Source: Pseudomonas entomophila (GTDB taxonomy: Bacteria; Pseudomonadota; Gammaproteobacteria; Pseudomonadales; Pseudomonadaceae). From it: a stretch of 64,000 nucleotides of DNA. Under the pieces are notes generated by a model that was given only the letters and a program-made list of their open reading frames with translations, did not search any database and had not been told where the DNA came from. The translations under genes were made by a program, and so were the position numbers. The DNA lies in NCBI RefSeq assembly GCF_013523125.1, contig NZ_JAAMQJ010000014.1:1-64000 (forward strand). Direction: 5' to 3'. This document shows positions 18,862-30,188 of this stretch, in pieces; position 1 is the first letter of the stretch, and each line of letters begins with the position of its first letter.

Positions 18862-20256
18862 TCACCCCACCGCTGCCGCCAGCGCCCGCCCGAACCGCGC
18901 TGCGACGTCATCGATCTGCTCGGCCGTGATGACCAGCGGCGGCAGGAAGCGCACCACCGCCCCGTGCCGCCCGCCCAGCTCGAGGATCAGCCCGCGTCGC
19001 AGGCACTCACGCTGCAACCGCGGCGCCAACTGGCGACACACCGGCGGATGCCCCAAGGCATCGCGCTCACCCTGCGGGTCGACCAGTTCGACCCCCAGCA
19101 TCAAGCCGCGCCCACGGATGTCGCCCAGCTGCGCGAAGTCCCGCTGCAACCGCTGCAGATGACCCCGCAGGCGCAAGCCCATGGCCTCGGCGTGGGCGCA
19201 CACGTCGTGCTCGACCAGGTAGGCGATCACCGCCGACCCGGCCGCCATGGCCATCTGGTTGCCACGGAAGGTTCCGGCGTGGGCGCCCGGCCCCCAGGTG
19301 TCCAGCCACTCGCGGTAGACCACCACCGCCAACGGCAGGCTGCCACCGATGGCCTTGGACAAGGTGACCACGTCCGGGACGATGCCGGCATGCTCGAAGG
19401 CGAACATCCGGCCCGTGCGGGCGAAACCGCTCTGGATCTCATCGACGATCATCGCCACGCCAGCCTGCTCGGTGAGACGCCGCACCCCACGCAGCCAGTC
19501 CAGGTCGGCGGGGATCACCCCGCCCTCGCCCTGCACCACCTCGACGATCACCGCCGCCGGTAGCGCCACGCCTGCCTCGGGGTCGTTGAGCAGCGTCTCC
19601 AGGTAATGCAGGTTGGCCTGCACGCCTGCGGCGCCACCTAGGCCGAAGGGGCAGCGGTAGTCGTAGGGGTACGGCATGAACTGCACCCCATTGCCGAGCA
19701 GCGCCCCGAGCGGTTTTTTCGGTCCCAGGCTGCCCATCAGGCTCAAGGCGCCCTGGCTCATGCCGTGGTAGGCGCCTTGGAAGGCCAGCACGGTGCTGCG
19801 CCCAGTCGCGGTACGGACCAGTTTGAGCGCGGCCTCCACCGCATCGGTGCCGGTCGGGCCACAGAACTGGATCCTGGCCTCCCGGCGCAGTCCTTCGGGC
19901 AGGAGGGCGAACAGGTCCTGGACGAAGCGATCCTTGACCGGTGTGGTCAGGTCCAGGGTATGCAGCGGCAACTCGTCGGCCAGCACGCGCTGGATGGCCT
20001 CCACCACCACCGGGTGGTTGTGCCCCAGGGCCAGCGTGCCTGCCCCGGCCAGGCAATCGATGAACTGACGGCCCTCGACATCCTCGACATACACACCCCG
20101 CGCGCGCTTGAGCGCCAGCGGCAGGCGCCGTGGATAGCTGCGAGCGTTGGATTCCTGTTGCTGTTGGCGCAGCAGCAGCGGTGAATCGGTGAATTCGTAC
20201 AACGGGGCCGGTTCACTGACGGGAACGGCGCGGGCAAGCAGGGTAGCGGTCGACAT
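18862..20256 (-). CDS. pvdH: L-2,4-diaminobutyrate:2-oxoglutarate 4-aminotransferase
   Basis: Cytoplasmic PLP enzyme that makes 2,4-diaminobutyrate from aspartate semialdehyde with glutamate; diaminobutyrate is used for the pyoverdine chromophore. The 464-residue protein is a class-III aminotransferase with the expected pattern: GPTGTDAVEAA for phosphate binding, the VDEIQSGFARTG block, and TLSKAIGG with the likely PLP lysine K301. The N-terminal SPLLLRQQQQESNARSYPR segment is typical of PvdH-like enzymes. Start ATG 20256 has GAGG 9 bases upstream; an in-frame upstream ATG would lie within the leader. A PvdS-type promoter stands 81 bases upstream. Class assignment is firm; the pyoverdine role is inferred from promoter and neighbours. 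Confidence 0.92.
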   Translation of the reverse strand: MSTATLLARAVPVSEPAPLYEFTDSPLLLRQQQQESNARSYPRRLPLALKRARGVYVEDVEGRQFIDCLAGAGTLALGHNHPVVVEAIQRVLADELPLHTLDLTTPVKDRFVQDLFALLPEGLRREARIQFCGPTGTDAVEAALKLVRTATGRSTVLAFQGAYHGMSQGALSLMGSLGPKKPLGALLGNGVQFMPYPYDYRCPFGLGGAAGVQANLHYLETLLNDPEAGVALPAAVIVEVVQGEGGVIPADLDWLRGVRRLTEQAGVAMIVDEIQSGFARTGRMFAFEHAGIVPDVVTLSKAIGGSLPLAVVVYREWLDTWGPGAHAGTFRGNQMAMAAGSAVIAYLVEHDVCAHAEAMGLRLRGHLQRLQRDFAQLGDIRGRGLMLGVELVDPQGERDALGHPPVCRQLAPRLQRECLRRGLILELGGRHGAVVRFLPPLVITAEQIDDVAARFGRALAAAVG

Positions 20257-20336
20257 CGAGGGAAACCTCGCAAGCGAAGAAAGGTGCCCGCCACGCGCCT
20301 GCAAGCAGAAGGGCGTCGGGGGTCGTCGCTTGAAAA

Positions 20337-20360
20337 ACGCTTCAGCCTGGCCGGGATTTA
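20337..20360 (-). promoter_or_regulatory. PvdS-type promoter of pvdH
   Basis: On the minus strand CTAAATCCC contains TAAAT (20360-20356), then 16 bases, then CGT (20339-20337), 81 bases before the pvdH ATG. Exact match to the PvdS core elements, and the flanking bases (CTAAATCCC) also resemble the extended motif. Confidence 0.78.
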
Positions 20361-20385
20361 GCCATGGCCGGCAAACCCCTGGCGA

Positions 20386-21705
20386 TCAGCCAACCCGCGC
20401 CGGGATGTCCAGGCGCACCCGCAACCCATCGTCCCGACTGTCGAAGTCGAGACGCGCGGCACAGCGCTGGGCGATGGCCTGGACGATCGCCAGCCCCAGG
20501 CCGCAGCCGCCGCTCTGGCCATGGCGCCAGAAGCGCTCGGTCAGGTGCTCGAGGTCGTCGGAAGCGATGCCCGCTCCATGGTCGCGCACGACGAAGATGG
20601 CGCGGTCTTCGCTCAGTTGCAGCGTCAGTTCGACGGGCGACTCACTGCCGGCGTGGCGCAGCGCGTTGTCCAGCAGGTTGCGCAGCGCCGCCACCGCCAA
20701 GGGCGCCGGCATGCTCAGGTAGGCCTGGGTGGCTTCCTCGGGCAGACACAGCTGGATGCGCTGTGAATCCCCATGGGCGTCCTGCACGGCCTGGCGTACC
20801 ACCTGCGCGGCGGTACACTGCACGCCGTCGTCGAACGACAGGCTGCCTTCGACGCGGGCCAGGAGCAACAGCTGCTCCAGCGTGCGGTGCAGCCGGTCGG
20901 CGCCTGCCTCGGCATGGGCCAGGGCCTGCTCGCGTACAGGCCCCTCGGTCATGCGCGCCACTTGCAGATGGGTCTTGACCGCGGTCAACGGGCTGCGCAG
21001 CTCGTGTGCGGCATCGTCGGTCAGGCGGCGCTCGCGCTCCAGGGTCTGGGCGATACGCCGGAACAACTGGTTCTGGGTTTCCAGCAGCGGTTGCAACTCG
21101 CTGGGCATGCCGGCCACCTGCAACGGCTCGACGCTGTCGGCGCGCCGGTGCATCAGCGCGTCGCGCATGCGCTGCAAGGGCGCCAGGCCCTTGCCCAGGC
21201 CCATCCACAGCAAGCCCAGGCTGCCGAGCAGGGCCATCAGCACCGGGGCCGACGCGGCCAGCAGAATGGAACGGTTCAGCGCTTCGCGTTCTTCATGGCG
21301 GTCGGCGGTGGTGATGCGCACGTCGCCATGCTCGTAACTAAAGGTGCGCCAGCTCACGCCGTCGATGACCTGATCGAGGAAACCGCTGCTCCGGGTCTCC
21401 ATCGTGCCGTCGTGCGCGTGGTTGCTGGCCAGGATCTCGCCGCGCAGTGAACTGACCTGGCAGGCCATGCCATCCGGGATGCTGAGCTGATCGGCCGAGA
21501 AATGCGCGTGTTCCTCCCGCGCCGACAGCGGCTGGGGCAGCTGGTCGACCAACCCGGCGACCATGCGGGCCGACGCCACCAGGCGCTGATCGAGAGAGAA
21601 CATCATCTGCTGGCGCAGGTCGCGCAGCATCCAGGCAGCGGCCAGGGCCCAGATGACGATGAAGGCACTGCCCAGGATCAGGCTCAAGCGCAGGCGCAGG
21701 CTCAT
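20386..21705 (-). CDS. Two-component sensor histidine kinase (DsbS-like)
   Basis: Inner-membrane sensor kinase of 439 residues. It has an N-terminal helix (about 7-27), a periplasmic loop of about 130 residues, a second helix near 146-168, HAMP-like region, the HisKA box DDAAHELRSPLT with phosphorylated H234, and a HATPase domain with N (LRNLLDNALRHA) and G (CGLGLAIVQAIAQ) boxes. Its start overlaps the regulator stop as ATGA, so the two are translationally coupled. The pair diverges from a dsbD-tlpA-dsbG operon, an arrangement I recall for the P. aeruginosa DsbRS system, reported to respond to copper. The sensor loop shows a single Cys and no obvious Cys pair, so the signal is left open. Confidence 0.9.
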   Translation of the reverse strand: MSLRLRLSLILGSAFIVIWALAAAWMLRDLRQQMMFSLDQRLVASARMVAGLVDQLPQPLSAREEHAHFSADQLSIPDGMACQVSSLRGEILASNHAHDGTMETRSSGFLDQVIDGVSWRTFSYEHGDVRITTADRHEEREALNRSILLAASAPVLMALLGSLGLLWMGLGKGLAPLQRMRDALMHRRADSVEPLQVAGMPSELQPLLETQNQLFRRIAQTLERERRLTDDAAHELRSPLTAVKTHLQVARMTEGPVREQALAHAEAGADRLHRTLEQLLLLARVEGSLSFDDGVQCTAAQVVRQAVQDAHGDSQRIQLCLPEEATQAYLSMPAPLAVAALRNLLDNALRHAGSESPVELTLQLSEDRAIFVVRDHGAGIASDDLEHLTERFWRHGQSGGCGLGLAIVQAIAQRCAARLDFDSRDDGLRVRLDIPARVG

Positions 21706-22385
21706 GCTTCAGGTGCTCCGGGTACCTGCGCCGGCCCCAGTCGATAGCCCAGGCCCCGGACGGTCTCGACGATGCCGTTGCCCAGCTTGCGTCGCAGATG
21801 GTGAATGTGCACGTTGAGGGCGTTGCTTTCGACCTCGTCGCCGAATCCGTAGACACAGTCCTTGAGCTGCTCGCTGGACAGCACTCGGCCGGGATTCTGC
21901 AACAGGGCCTGCAACAACGCCTGCTCGCGCCGCGACAGGTCGACCGGCTGCCCGGCGAGGCTGGCCTGGCAGCGGCTGGGGTCATAGTGCAACGGGCCAT
22001 GCTCGATCACGTTGACCGCACGGCCGGCCACCCGCCGTAGCAAGGTGTGCAGCCGCGCTGCCAGCTCGCGCAGGTCGAACGGCTTGAGCAAGTAGTCGTC
22101 GGCGCCGGCCTGCAGGCCTTCCACCCGGTCGGTGACGGCATCGCGCGCGGTGAGCACCAGTACCGGCAGGGTTTCGCCCTGCTGGCGCAAGCGCCGCAGC
22201 AGCTTGAGGCCGTCTTCGTCCGGCAGGCCGAGGTCGAGGATCATCACATCGAAGCGCGCGGCCTGCAGCAGGGCGCGCGCCGCCGAGGCCGTGGCGACGC
22301 GGTCGACCACCAGGCCTTGGGCGACCAGGCCTGCGGCGATGCCGCTGGCGATCAGGTCATCGTCCTCGCAGAGCAGTACGTGCAT
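21702..22385 (-). CDS. OmpR/PhoB-class response regulator (DsbR-like)
   Basis: Cytoplasmic DNA-binding regulator of 227 residues paired with the downstream kinase. The receiver domain (1-115) has the acidic pocket (EDDD near the N-terminus), the phospho-acceptor D51 in VMILDLGLPDEDG, and K in LLKPFD. The C-terminal winged helix (about 125-220) has the NALNVHIHHLRRKLG recognition segment and the GLGYRL wing. It is the first gene of the kinase operon, divergent from dsbD. Two 11-bp-period direct repeats in the shared 174-base intergenic region are the natural candidate binding sites. Confidence 0.93.
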   Translation of the reverse strand: MHVLLCEDDDLIASGIAAGLVAQGLVVDRVATASAARALLQAARFDVMILDLGLPDEDGLKLLRRLRQQGETLPVLVLTARDAVTDRVEGLQAGADDYLLKPFDLRELAARLHTLLRRVAGRAVNVIEHGPLHYDPSRCQASLAGQPVDLSRREQALLQALLQNPGRVLSSEQLKDCVYGFGDEVESNALNVHIHHLRRKLGNGIVETVRGLGYRLGPAQVPGAPEA

Positions 22386-22429
22386 GCCGGGCCTCCAGGA
22401 AACAGGGCGACCAGTGGAACAGGGCCGAA

Positions 22430-22446
22430 TTAAGCCGGGATTATGC
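22430..22446 (+). promoter_or_regulatory. Direct repeat, candidate regulator box proximal to the regulator gene
   Basis: TTAAGC (22430-22435), five bases, TTATGC (22441-22446): two similar hexamers with an 11-bp start-to-start period, 44 bases upstream of the regulator ATG. OmpR/PhoB-class regulators bind such repeats as head-to-tail dimers. It is weaker than the other box (5 of 6 bases shared). Confidence 0.5.
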
Positions 22447-22494
22447 CGCGCACGCCTAGGGAAACAAGACCGTCTTTTCCCTGTGGGGCGTGGA

Positions 22495-22511
22495 TTAATC
22501 CGTGGTTAATC
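22495..22511 (+). promoter_or_regulatory. Direct repeat, candidate regulator box proximal to dsbD
   Basis: TTAATC (22495-22500), five bases, TTAATC (22506-22511): a perfect hexamer direct repeat with an 11-bp period, ending 48 bases before the dsbD ATG. The form resembles PmrA/QseB-type operators and fits autoregulation plus control of the Dsb operon by the divergent regulator. Confidence 0.6.
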
Positions 22512-22559
22512 TCACCCGCCGAGCATGCCGACCTGTCTCGTTTCTTCCAGGTGCTCGTC

Positions 22560-24272
22560 ATGCGCTCGCTGTCGTTGTTCATCCTGCTGTGGCTCGCCGG
22601 GCCGCTGCAGGCCAATCCGTTCGATCGTCCAGCCGATTTCCTGCCGGTCGATCAAGCCTTCGCGCTCAGCCAGGAACGCTTGCCCGAGGGTCGGATGCGT
22701 CTGCATTTCGACATCCGCGAAGGGTACTACCTGTACCAGAAGCGTCTGTCGTTCGAGGGTCTGCCCGCCGGGCAGCATCCGGTGCTGCCGCAGGCAACGA
22801 CGCACCATGACGAATTCTTCGGCGAATCGGCCATCTACCGGCACGCCTTGACCCTCGATCTGCCCGCCAGCGCCAGGGGTTCACTGCGCCTGGGCTGGCA
22901 GGGCTGCGCCGACGCCGGCTTGTGCTATCCCCCGCAGACCCGCCTGATCGACCTGGGCGGCGTGCCTGTCACGGCGCCAGCCCTGGCCGACGATCAGAGC
23001 CTGGCCGGCGAGCTGGGCGCCCGTGGCCTGGGGTGGAGCCTGCTGGCGTTCTTCGGCCTGGGCCTGCTGCTGGCCTTCACCCCCTGTTCGCTGCCCATGC
23101 TGCCGATCCTGGCCGGCCTGGTCGTGGGCAGCGGTGCCCGTGCCCGGCGTGGCTGGCTGCTGGCCGGGGTGTACGTGCTCTGCATGGCCCTGGTGTACGC
23201 GGTGCTCGGCGTGGTGGCCGCCCTGCTGGGCGCCAGCGTGCAGGCCGCGCTGCAGCAACCCTGGTTGCTCGGTATTCTGGCGGCCCTGTTCGTGGCGCTG
23301 GCCCTGCCGATGTTCGGCGCCTTCGAGCTGCAGTTGCCGGCCGCCCTGCGCGACCGGCTGGACCGCGCCGGCCAGGGCACCCGCGGCGGCAGCCTGTATG
23401 GCGCGGCGCTGCTGGGGGCACTGTCCGGCCTGCTGCTCGGTCCCTGCATGACCGCGCCCCTGGCCGGCGCCTTGCTGTACATCGCCCAGAGCGGCGATGC
23501 CTGGCAGGGCGCACTGGTGCTGTTCAGCCTGGGCCTGGGCATGGGCGCACCGCTACTGCTGCTGGTGATCCTGGGCAACCGCTACCTGCCCCGCCCCGGC
23601 GCTTGGATGAACCGGGTCAAGGGCGTGTTTGGTTTCGTGTTCCTGGGCATGGCGCTGTACACCGTGCGCAGCCTGCTGCCGGCGCCGCTGGTGGTCGCCT
23701 TGTGCGGCGCCTGGCTGCTGGCCCTGGCCTGGGCCCTGTGGCTGACGCTGGAGGCGCTGCCTCACCTGCGCGCGCTGGGCCTGATCGCCGGTCTGTGGGG
23801 GGCGTTGCTGGTCATCGGGGCGAGCGCAGGCGCCGAGCATCCCTGGCAACCCCTGCGCCCGTTCGTCGATCAAGGCGTGCCACGCGAGCAGGCGGGCGCC
23901 CAGGCACCGTTCACGACCGTCAGCGAGCCAGCCGCCCTGCAGCGCGAACTGGACGCGGCACGTCAGGCCGGGCACTGGGTGCTGCTGGACTATTCGGCCG
24001 ACTGGTGTGCGGCCTGCAAGGTCATGGAACGCGAGGTGTTCGCGCGCGCCGACGTGCAGGCCAGCCTGGCCGGTGTACGGCTGCTGCGCCTGGACGTGAC
24101 CACCGACGGCCACGCCAGCGCCGAGCTGCTGCGCCGCTACCAGGTGCCCGGCCCGCCCACGCTGATCTGGCTGGGCCCTGATGGCCAGGAGCGGCGCGCC
24201 CGCCGCCTGACGGGCCAAGTCGATGCGCCGACGTTCCTGGCGCACTGGCAACAGACCCGGAGCCAAGGATGA
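22560..24272 (+). CDS. dsbD: Thiol:disulfide interchange protein DsbD
   Basis: Inner-membrane reductant shuttle that moves electrons from cytoplasmic thioredoxin to periplasmic proteins. The 570-residue protein has a signal peptide (1-18), an N-terminal periplasmic domain with its Cys pair in GCADAGLCYPP, a central block of about eight helices with the conserved CS and CM cysteines (LAFTPCSLPMLP and LLGPCMTAPLAG), and a C-terminal thioredoxin domain with WCAAC (482-486). Start ATG 22560 is chosen because AGG lies 8 bases upstream and the signal peptide begins there; the frame is open further upstream. First gene of a three-gene operon whose second gene overlaps by ATGA. Many pseudomonads hold a second DsbD; this looks like the DsbD2 type next to the DsbRS-like pair. 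Confidence 0.95.
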   Translation: MRSLSLFILLWLAGPLQANPFDRPADFLPVDQAFALSQERLPEGRMRLHFDIREGYYLYQKRLSFEGLPAGQHPVLPQATTHHDEFFGESAIYRHALTLDLPASARGSLRLGWQGCADAGLCYPPQTRLIDLGGVPVTAPALADDQSLAGELGARGLGWSLLAFFGLGLLLAFTPCSLPMLPILAGLVVGSGARARRGWLLAGVYVLCMALVYAVLGVVAALLGASVQAALQQPWLLGILAALFVALALPMFGAFELQLPAALRDRLDRAGQGTRGGSLYGAALLGALSGLLLGPCMTAPLAGALLYIAQSGDAWQGALVLFSLGLGMGAPLLLLVILGNRYLPRPGAWMNRVKGVFGFVFLGMALYTVRSLLPAPLVVALCGAWLLALAWALWLTLEALPHLRALGLIAGLWGALLVIGASAGAEHPWQPLRPFVDQGVPREQAGAQAPFTTVSEPAALQRELDAARQAGHWVLLDYSADWCAACKVMEREVFARADVQASLAGVRLLRLDVTTDGHASAELLRRYQVPGPPTLIWLGPDGQERRARRLTGQVDAPTFLAHWQQTRSQG

Positions 24273-25108
24273 TGCTGAGCCTGAGCTTCGGCCCGGTGAC
24301 CCTGGCCTACGATCACCTGGTGCTGCTGGTGGCACTGGCCATGGCGAGCCTGATCGGTGGCGGATTGGCGCGACGCGGTCGCGTGGACACGCGCCCGATC
24401 GTCTTCAACCTGATGCTGCTGGGTCTGGCCTGCGCGCGAATGGGCTTCGTCATCGCCTACTGGCCGAGCTACCAGGCCGACCCCTGGCAGGCCCTCGATG
24501 TACGCGATGGCGGTTTCCTGGCGCTGCCGGGTGTGCTGGGTCTCGTCCTGGCCGCCCTGCTGTTCGGCTGGCGCAGGCCTCAGGCACGTCGCCCGCTGGC
24601 CTGGAGCCTGCTCGGCGCCGCGGTCGTGTGGGCAGCGGGCGGGCTGCTTGGCCACTGGCACGAACAGCAGACCCGATTGCCCGAACTGACCCTGCACGAC
24701 GCACAGCAGCGGCCCGTGACGCTGCAGCACTACGCCGGGAGACCGCTGGTGGTCAACCTGTGGGCCAGCTGGTGCCCGCCCTGCCGACGCGAGATCCCGG
24801 TCCTGCAGGAGGCTCAGCATGCCTATCCTGGCGTGACCTTCCTGTTCGTCAACCAGGGCGAGACGCCCGAACTGCTTGGGACTTTCCTCGCCACGGCCGG
24901 GCTGACGGGCTCACGCGTGCTGTTCGACGAAGCAGGCGAGCTGGCGCGTCGTGTCGGCTCTGGCGCGCTGCCGACGACCCTGTTCTACGACGCCGACGGT
25001 CGCCTGGTGGGCAGCCACCTGGGCGAGCTATCGCGCGCCAGCCTGCGCCATGCGCTGCTTCCCCTTCTGCAGTCGACCCCGTCTGCCCCCGATTCCACAG
25101 GACATTGA
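24269..25108 (+). CDS. TlpA/DsbE-like thioredoxin with N-terminal membrane domain
   Basis: Predicted membrane-anchored periplasmic thiol reductase of 279 residues. The first 130 residues contain about four hydrophobic helices that look like the prolipoprotein diacylglyceryl transferase-type region seen in some TlpA-family proteins; the rest is a thioredoxin fold with WASWCPPC (C169 and C172) and the cis-proline segment GALPTTLFYD. It starts ATGATG, overlapping the dsbD stop, and precedes dsbG, so it is likely fed electrons by DsbD. The role could be copper handling or cytochrome assembly; sequence alone does not decide. Confidence 0.9.
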   Translation: MMLSLSFGPVTLAYDHLVLLVALAMASLIGGGLARRGRVDTRPIVFNLMLLGLACARMGFVIAYWPSYQADPWQALDVRDGGFLALPGVLGLVLAALLFGWRRPQARRPLAWSLLGAAVVWAAGGLLGHWHEQQTRLPELTLHDAQQRPVTLQHYAGRPLVVNLWASWCPPCRREIPVLQEAQHAYPGVTFLFVNQGETPELLGTFLATAGLTGSRVLFDEAGELARRVGSGALPTTLFYDADGRLVGSHLGELSRASLRHALLPLLQSTPSAPDSTGH

Positions 25109-25110
25109 TC

Positions 25111-25869
25111 ATGCATGTGCTTTCACGACTCTCTCTGCTGTCGACCCTGTTGTGCGCCTCGCTGGCCCATGCCGAGTCGTTTCCCGAGCCGATCCGCCAG
25201 TTGCAGGACAAGGGCGCGGTGATCAAGGGCCGCTTCGAGACCCCTGGCGGCCTGCAGGGCTACGCCGCCGAATACCAGAACAACGCCATGGCGCTGTACC
25301 TCACCGAAGACGGCAAGCACGTGCTGGTCGGCACGCTGTTCGACGACCAGGGTCAGGACCTGAGCGCCGAACCCTTGGAACGGCTGGTGTACGGGCCGAT
25401 GGGCGAAGTGGTGTGGGGCCAGTTGGCCCAATCGGCCTGGATCGCCGACGGCCGGGACGATGCGCCACAGACCCTCTACGTGTTCAGTGACCCCAACTGC
25501 CCCTACTGCACGCTGTTCTGGGAGCAAGTGCGGCCCTGGGTGACCTCGGGCAAGGTGCAGGTGCGGCACGTGATGGTCGGGATCATTCGTGCCGACAGCC
25601 TGGGCAAGTCGGCGGCGCTGCTGGCCGCGAAGGAGCCGGTCAAGGCCCTGGCCGACCATGAACGGGCGGGCAAGCGCAGCTCGCTGGCCCCGTTGACGCC
25701 GATCCCCGAAGCCCTCGGCAAGCGGCTGGAAGCCAACCAGGCACTGATGCAGTCGCTGGGGCTGAGCGCGACGCCGGCGGTCTTCTACCGCGATGCGCAA
25801 GGACGCCTGCAAAGCCTGCAGGGCGCACCGGGCGGAGCGCGCCTGGCAGCGGTGCTGGGGAAACCCTAG
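25111..25869 (+). CDS. dsbG: Thiol:disulfide interchange protein DsbG
   Basis: Periplasmic DsbC/DsbG-family protein of 252 residues, a disulfide isomerase or sulfenic-acid reductase kept reduced by DsbD. It has a signal peptide (MHVLSRLSLLSTLLCASLAHA), an N-terminal dimerisation domain and a thioredoxin-fold catalytic domain with SDPNCPYC (C130, C133) and the cis-proline near SATPAVFYRD. Start ATG 25111 has AGGA upstream and only 2 bases separate it from the TlpA-like gene, so it ends the Dsb operon. It is convergent with rlmM with no clear T-tract terminator between them. Confidence 0.93.
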   Translation: MHVLSRLSLLSTLLCASLAHAESFPEPIRQLQDKGAVIKGRFETPGGLQGYAAEYQNNAMALYLTEDGKHVLVGTLFDDQGQDLSAEPLERLVYGPMGEVVWGQLAQSAWIADGRDDAPQTLYVFSDPNCPYCTLFWEQVRPWVTSGKVQVRHVMVGIIRADSLGKSAALLAAKEPVKALADHERAGKRSSLAPLTPIPEALGKRLEANQALMQSLGLSATPAVFYRDAQGRLQSLQGAPGGARLAAVLGKP

Positions 25870-25898
25870 AGTCTGCAGCGCTGCACGCTGCCGATGCC

Positions 25899-26969
25899 TT
25901 ATCGTGCGCGGGGTTTGAGGTCCAGCCGACGCAGGTGACAGGTCACCTCTTCGCGGTCGTGGTACAGCTGCTTGCAGGCGATCGACACGCGCACCTTGCG
26001 CGCCTTGAACCCTGCCTCCATGCGTTCGAGCAGCCGCCGCACCTCGGCATGGCGTTGCTTCATCGGCAGCTTGAGGTTGACCACCGCCTCGCGACACAGG
26101 CCCTCGCCCAGCCAGGTCTCGATCAGCGACGCGGTACGCGCCGGCTTCTCGACGATGTCGCAGACCATCCAGTCCACCGTCTGCTTGGGCTGCCAGGTGA
26201 AGCCATCGGCCATCAGGTGCTGGACCAGGCCGGTGTCCATCAGGCTTTCGGCCATCGGCCCATTGTCGATGGCGGTCACCAGCATGCCCCGGCGCACCAG
26301 CTGGTAGGCCCAGCCACCGGGCGAGGCACCCAGGTCGACACCCGTCATGTCGTCGGACAGCCGCGCATCCCACTCGTCGCGAGGGATGAAGTGGTGCCAG
26401 GCTTCCTCCAGTTTGAGCGTCGAACGGCTGGGCGCCTCGCGAGGGAACTTGAGCCGCGGAATGCCCATGGGCCAGTGCGCCGAATTGTCTTCTTCGGCCA
26501 GCCCCAGAAACACCCGACGCCCACTGATGAAGGTCAGCAGCAAACGCGAGCCCTGACCCTGCTCGACCAGCCGTCCGGCCTTGAGCAGCGCCTTGCGCAG
26601 CGGGACCTCGAACTTGCGGCAGAAGGTCGACAGTTCCTTGCCGTCGTTGCTGTCGAGCACCTCCAGCCACAGGCTCGTGCACACCGGCAGCTCGGCCAGG
26701 TGTTCGAGCAGCACGCTGATGCGGTCCTGTTCGGGCAGGTCGACGAAGCGCCCGCGGGCCCACTGCCGGATGAAGATCAGCTGCTCGAAGCGCACGCCGC
26801 TCATCAGCCGCTCCGGCCCACCCGTCTCCAGGCAGACGAATTCGGCGCAGGCCGTCTGCGGTTTGCTGCGGGCATAGCCCGGCACGCCCAGGCGGGCGGC
26901 GTGCTCGCTGATCTCGGCGCAGACCTCGCCCTCGAAACCGGGCCGGCAATGCATCAACAGGGTATCCAT
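25899..26969 (-). CDS. rlmM: 23S rRNA (cytidine-2498-2'-O)-methyltransferase
   Basis: Cytoplasmic SAM-dependent enzyme that methylates the ribose of C2498 in 23S rRNA. At 356 residues it has the expected RlmM length, with an N-terminal THUMP-like part and a Rossmann methyltransferase domain carrying VDLGASPGGWAYQLVRRG for SAM binding and the conserved VDWMVCDIVEKP and VVNLKLPMKQR catalytic segments. It is divergent from acnA, with 249 bases between their starts, and convergent with dsbG. Confidence 0.95.
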   Translation of the reverse strand: MDTLLMHCRPGFEGEVCAEISEHAARLGVPGYARSKPQTACAEFVCLETGGPERLMSGVRFEQLIFIRQWARGRFVDLPEQDRISVLLEHLAELPVCTSLWLEVLDSNDGKELSTFCRKFEVPLRKALLKAGRLVEQGQGSRLLLTFISGRRVFLGLAEEDNSAHWPMGIPRLKFPREAPSRSTLKLEEAWHHFIPRDEWDARLSDDMTGVDLGASPGGWAYQLVRRGMLVTAIDNGPMAESLMDTGLVQHLMADGFTWQPKQTVDWMVCDIVEKPARTASLIETWLGEGLCREAVVNLKLPMKQRHAEVRRLLERMEAGFKARKVRVSIACKQLYHDREEVTCHLRRLDLKPRAR

Positions 26970-27218
26970 CTTTCACTCCACGACGGCGGCGCAGGTGGCG
27001 CACGCCTTGTTCCACCGCGAGGGCCGCGGCGACAAGGCGGCGAATGATAAAGGAACCGATCTGAACCTGCGACCTGCCTGGCCGGTCCAGTGTAGGGTCA
27101 GGTCGGGCGACGCAGCCCGGCCCCCGAGCCTGGTCCGTGCCGTGCGGACCCTCATACAGAGCGGTGACACCGGCGACACTCCACGATGTGCCGGGCACCG
27201 GCGCAGAAGGAGTTGGCA

Positions 27219-29960
<2,742 letters not shown>

Positions 29961-29973
29961 GGCGATCGGGCTC

Positions 29974-30006
29974 ACCTCCTGGGGCCGCCCTGCGATTCCA
30001 GGAGGT
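29974..30006 (+). other. Stem-loop after acnA
   Basis: A perfect 9-bp inverted repeat (ACCTCCTGG at 29974-29982 with CCAGGAGGT at 29998-30006) with a 15-base loop follows the acnA stop by 13 bases. There is no T tract, so it is not a canonical terminator; it may protect the mRNA end or be a Rho-assisted stop. Confidence 0.5.
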
Positions 30007-30188
30007 CGCCTCACCCTCTCCAGCCATGGCCTCTGCCCTTTTCTTCTCCCACCCTCTTTGTCTGCGGGCTGCGGCCGCCTGAAAAAACGCCACGCTTCGG
30101 GAACTTTTCCAGAAATCCTGCTCAACAAACGCGCCGGGGTGCCGATAGCTGTCCAAAGCCTTCGCGGACAGAGCGGATAGAACAGCAG

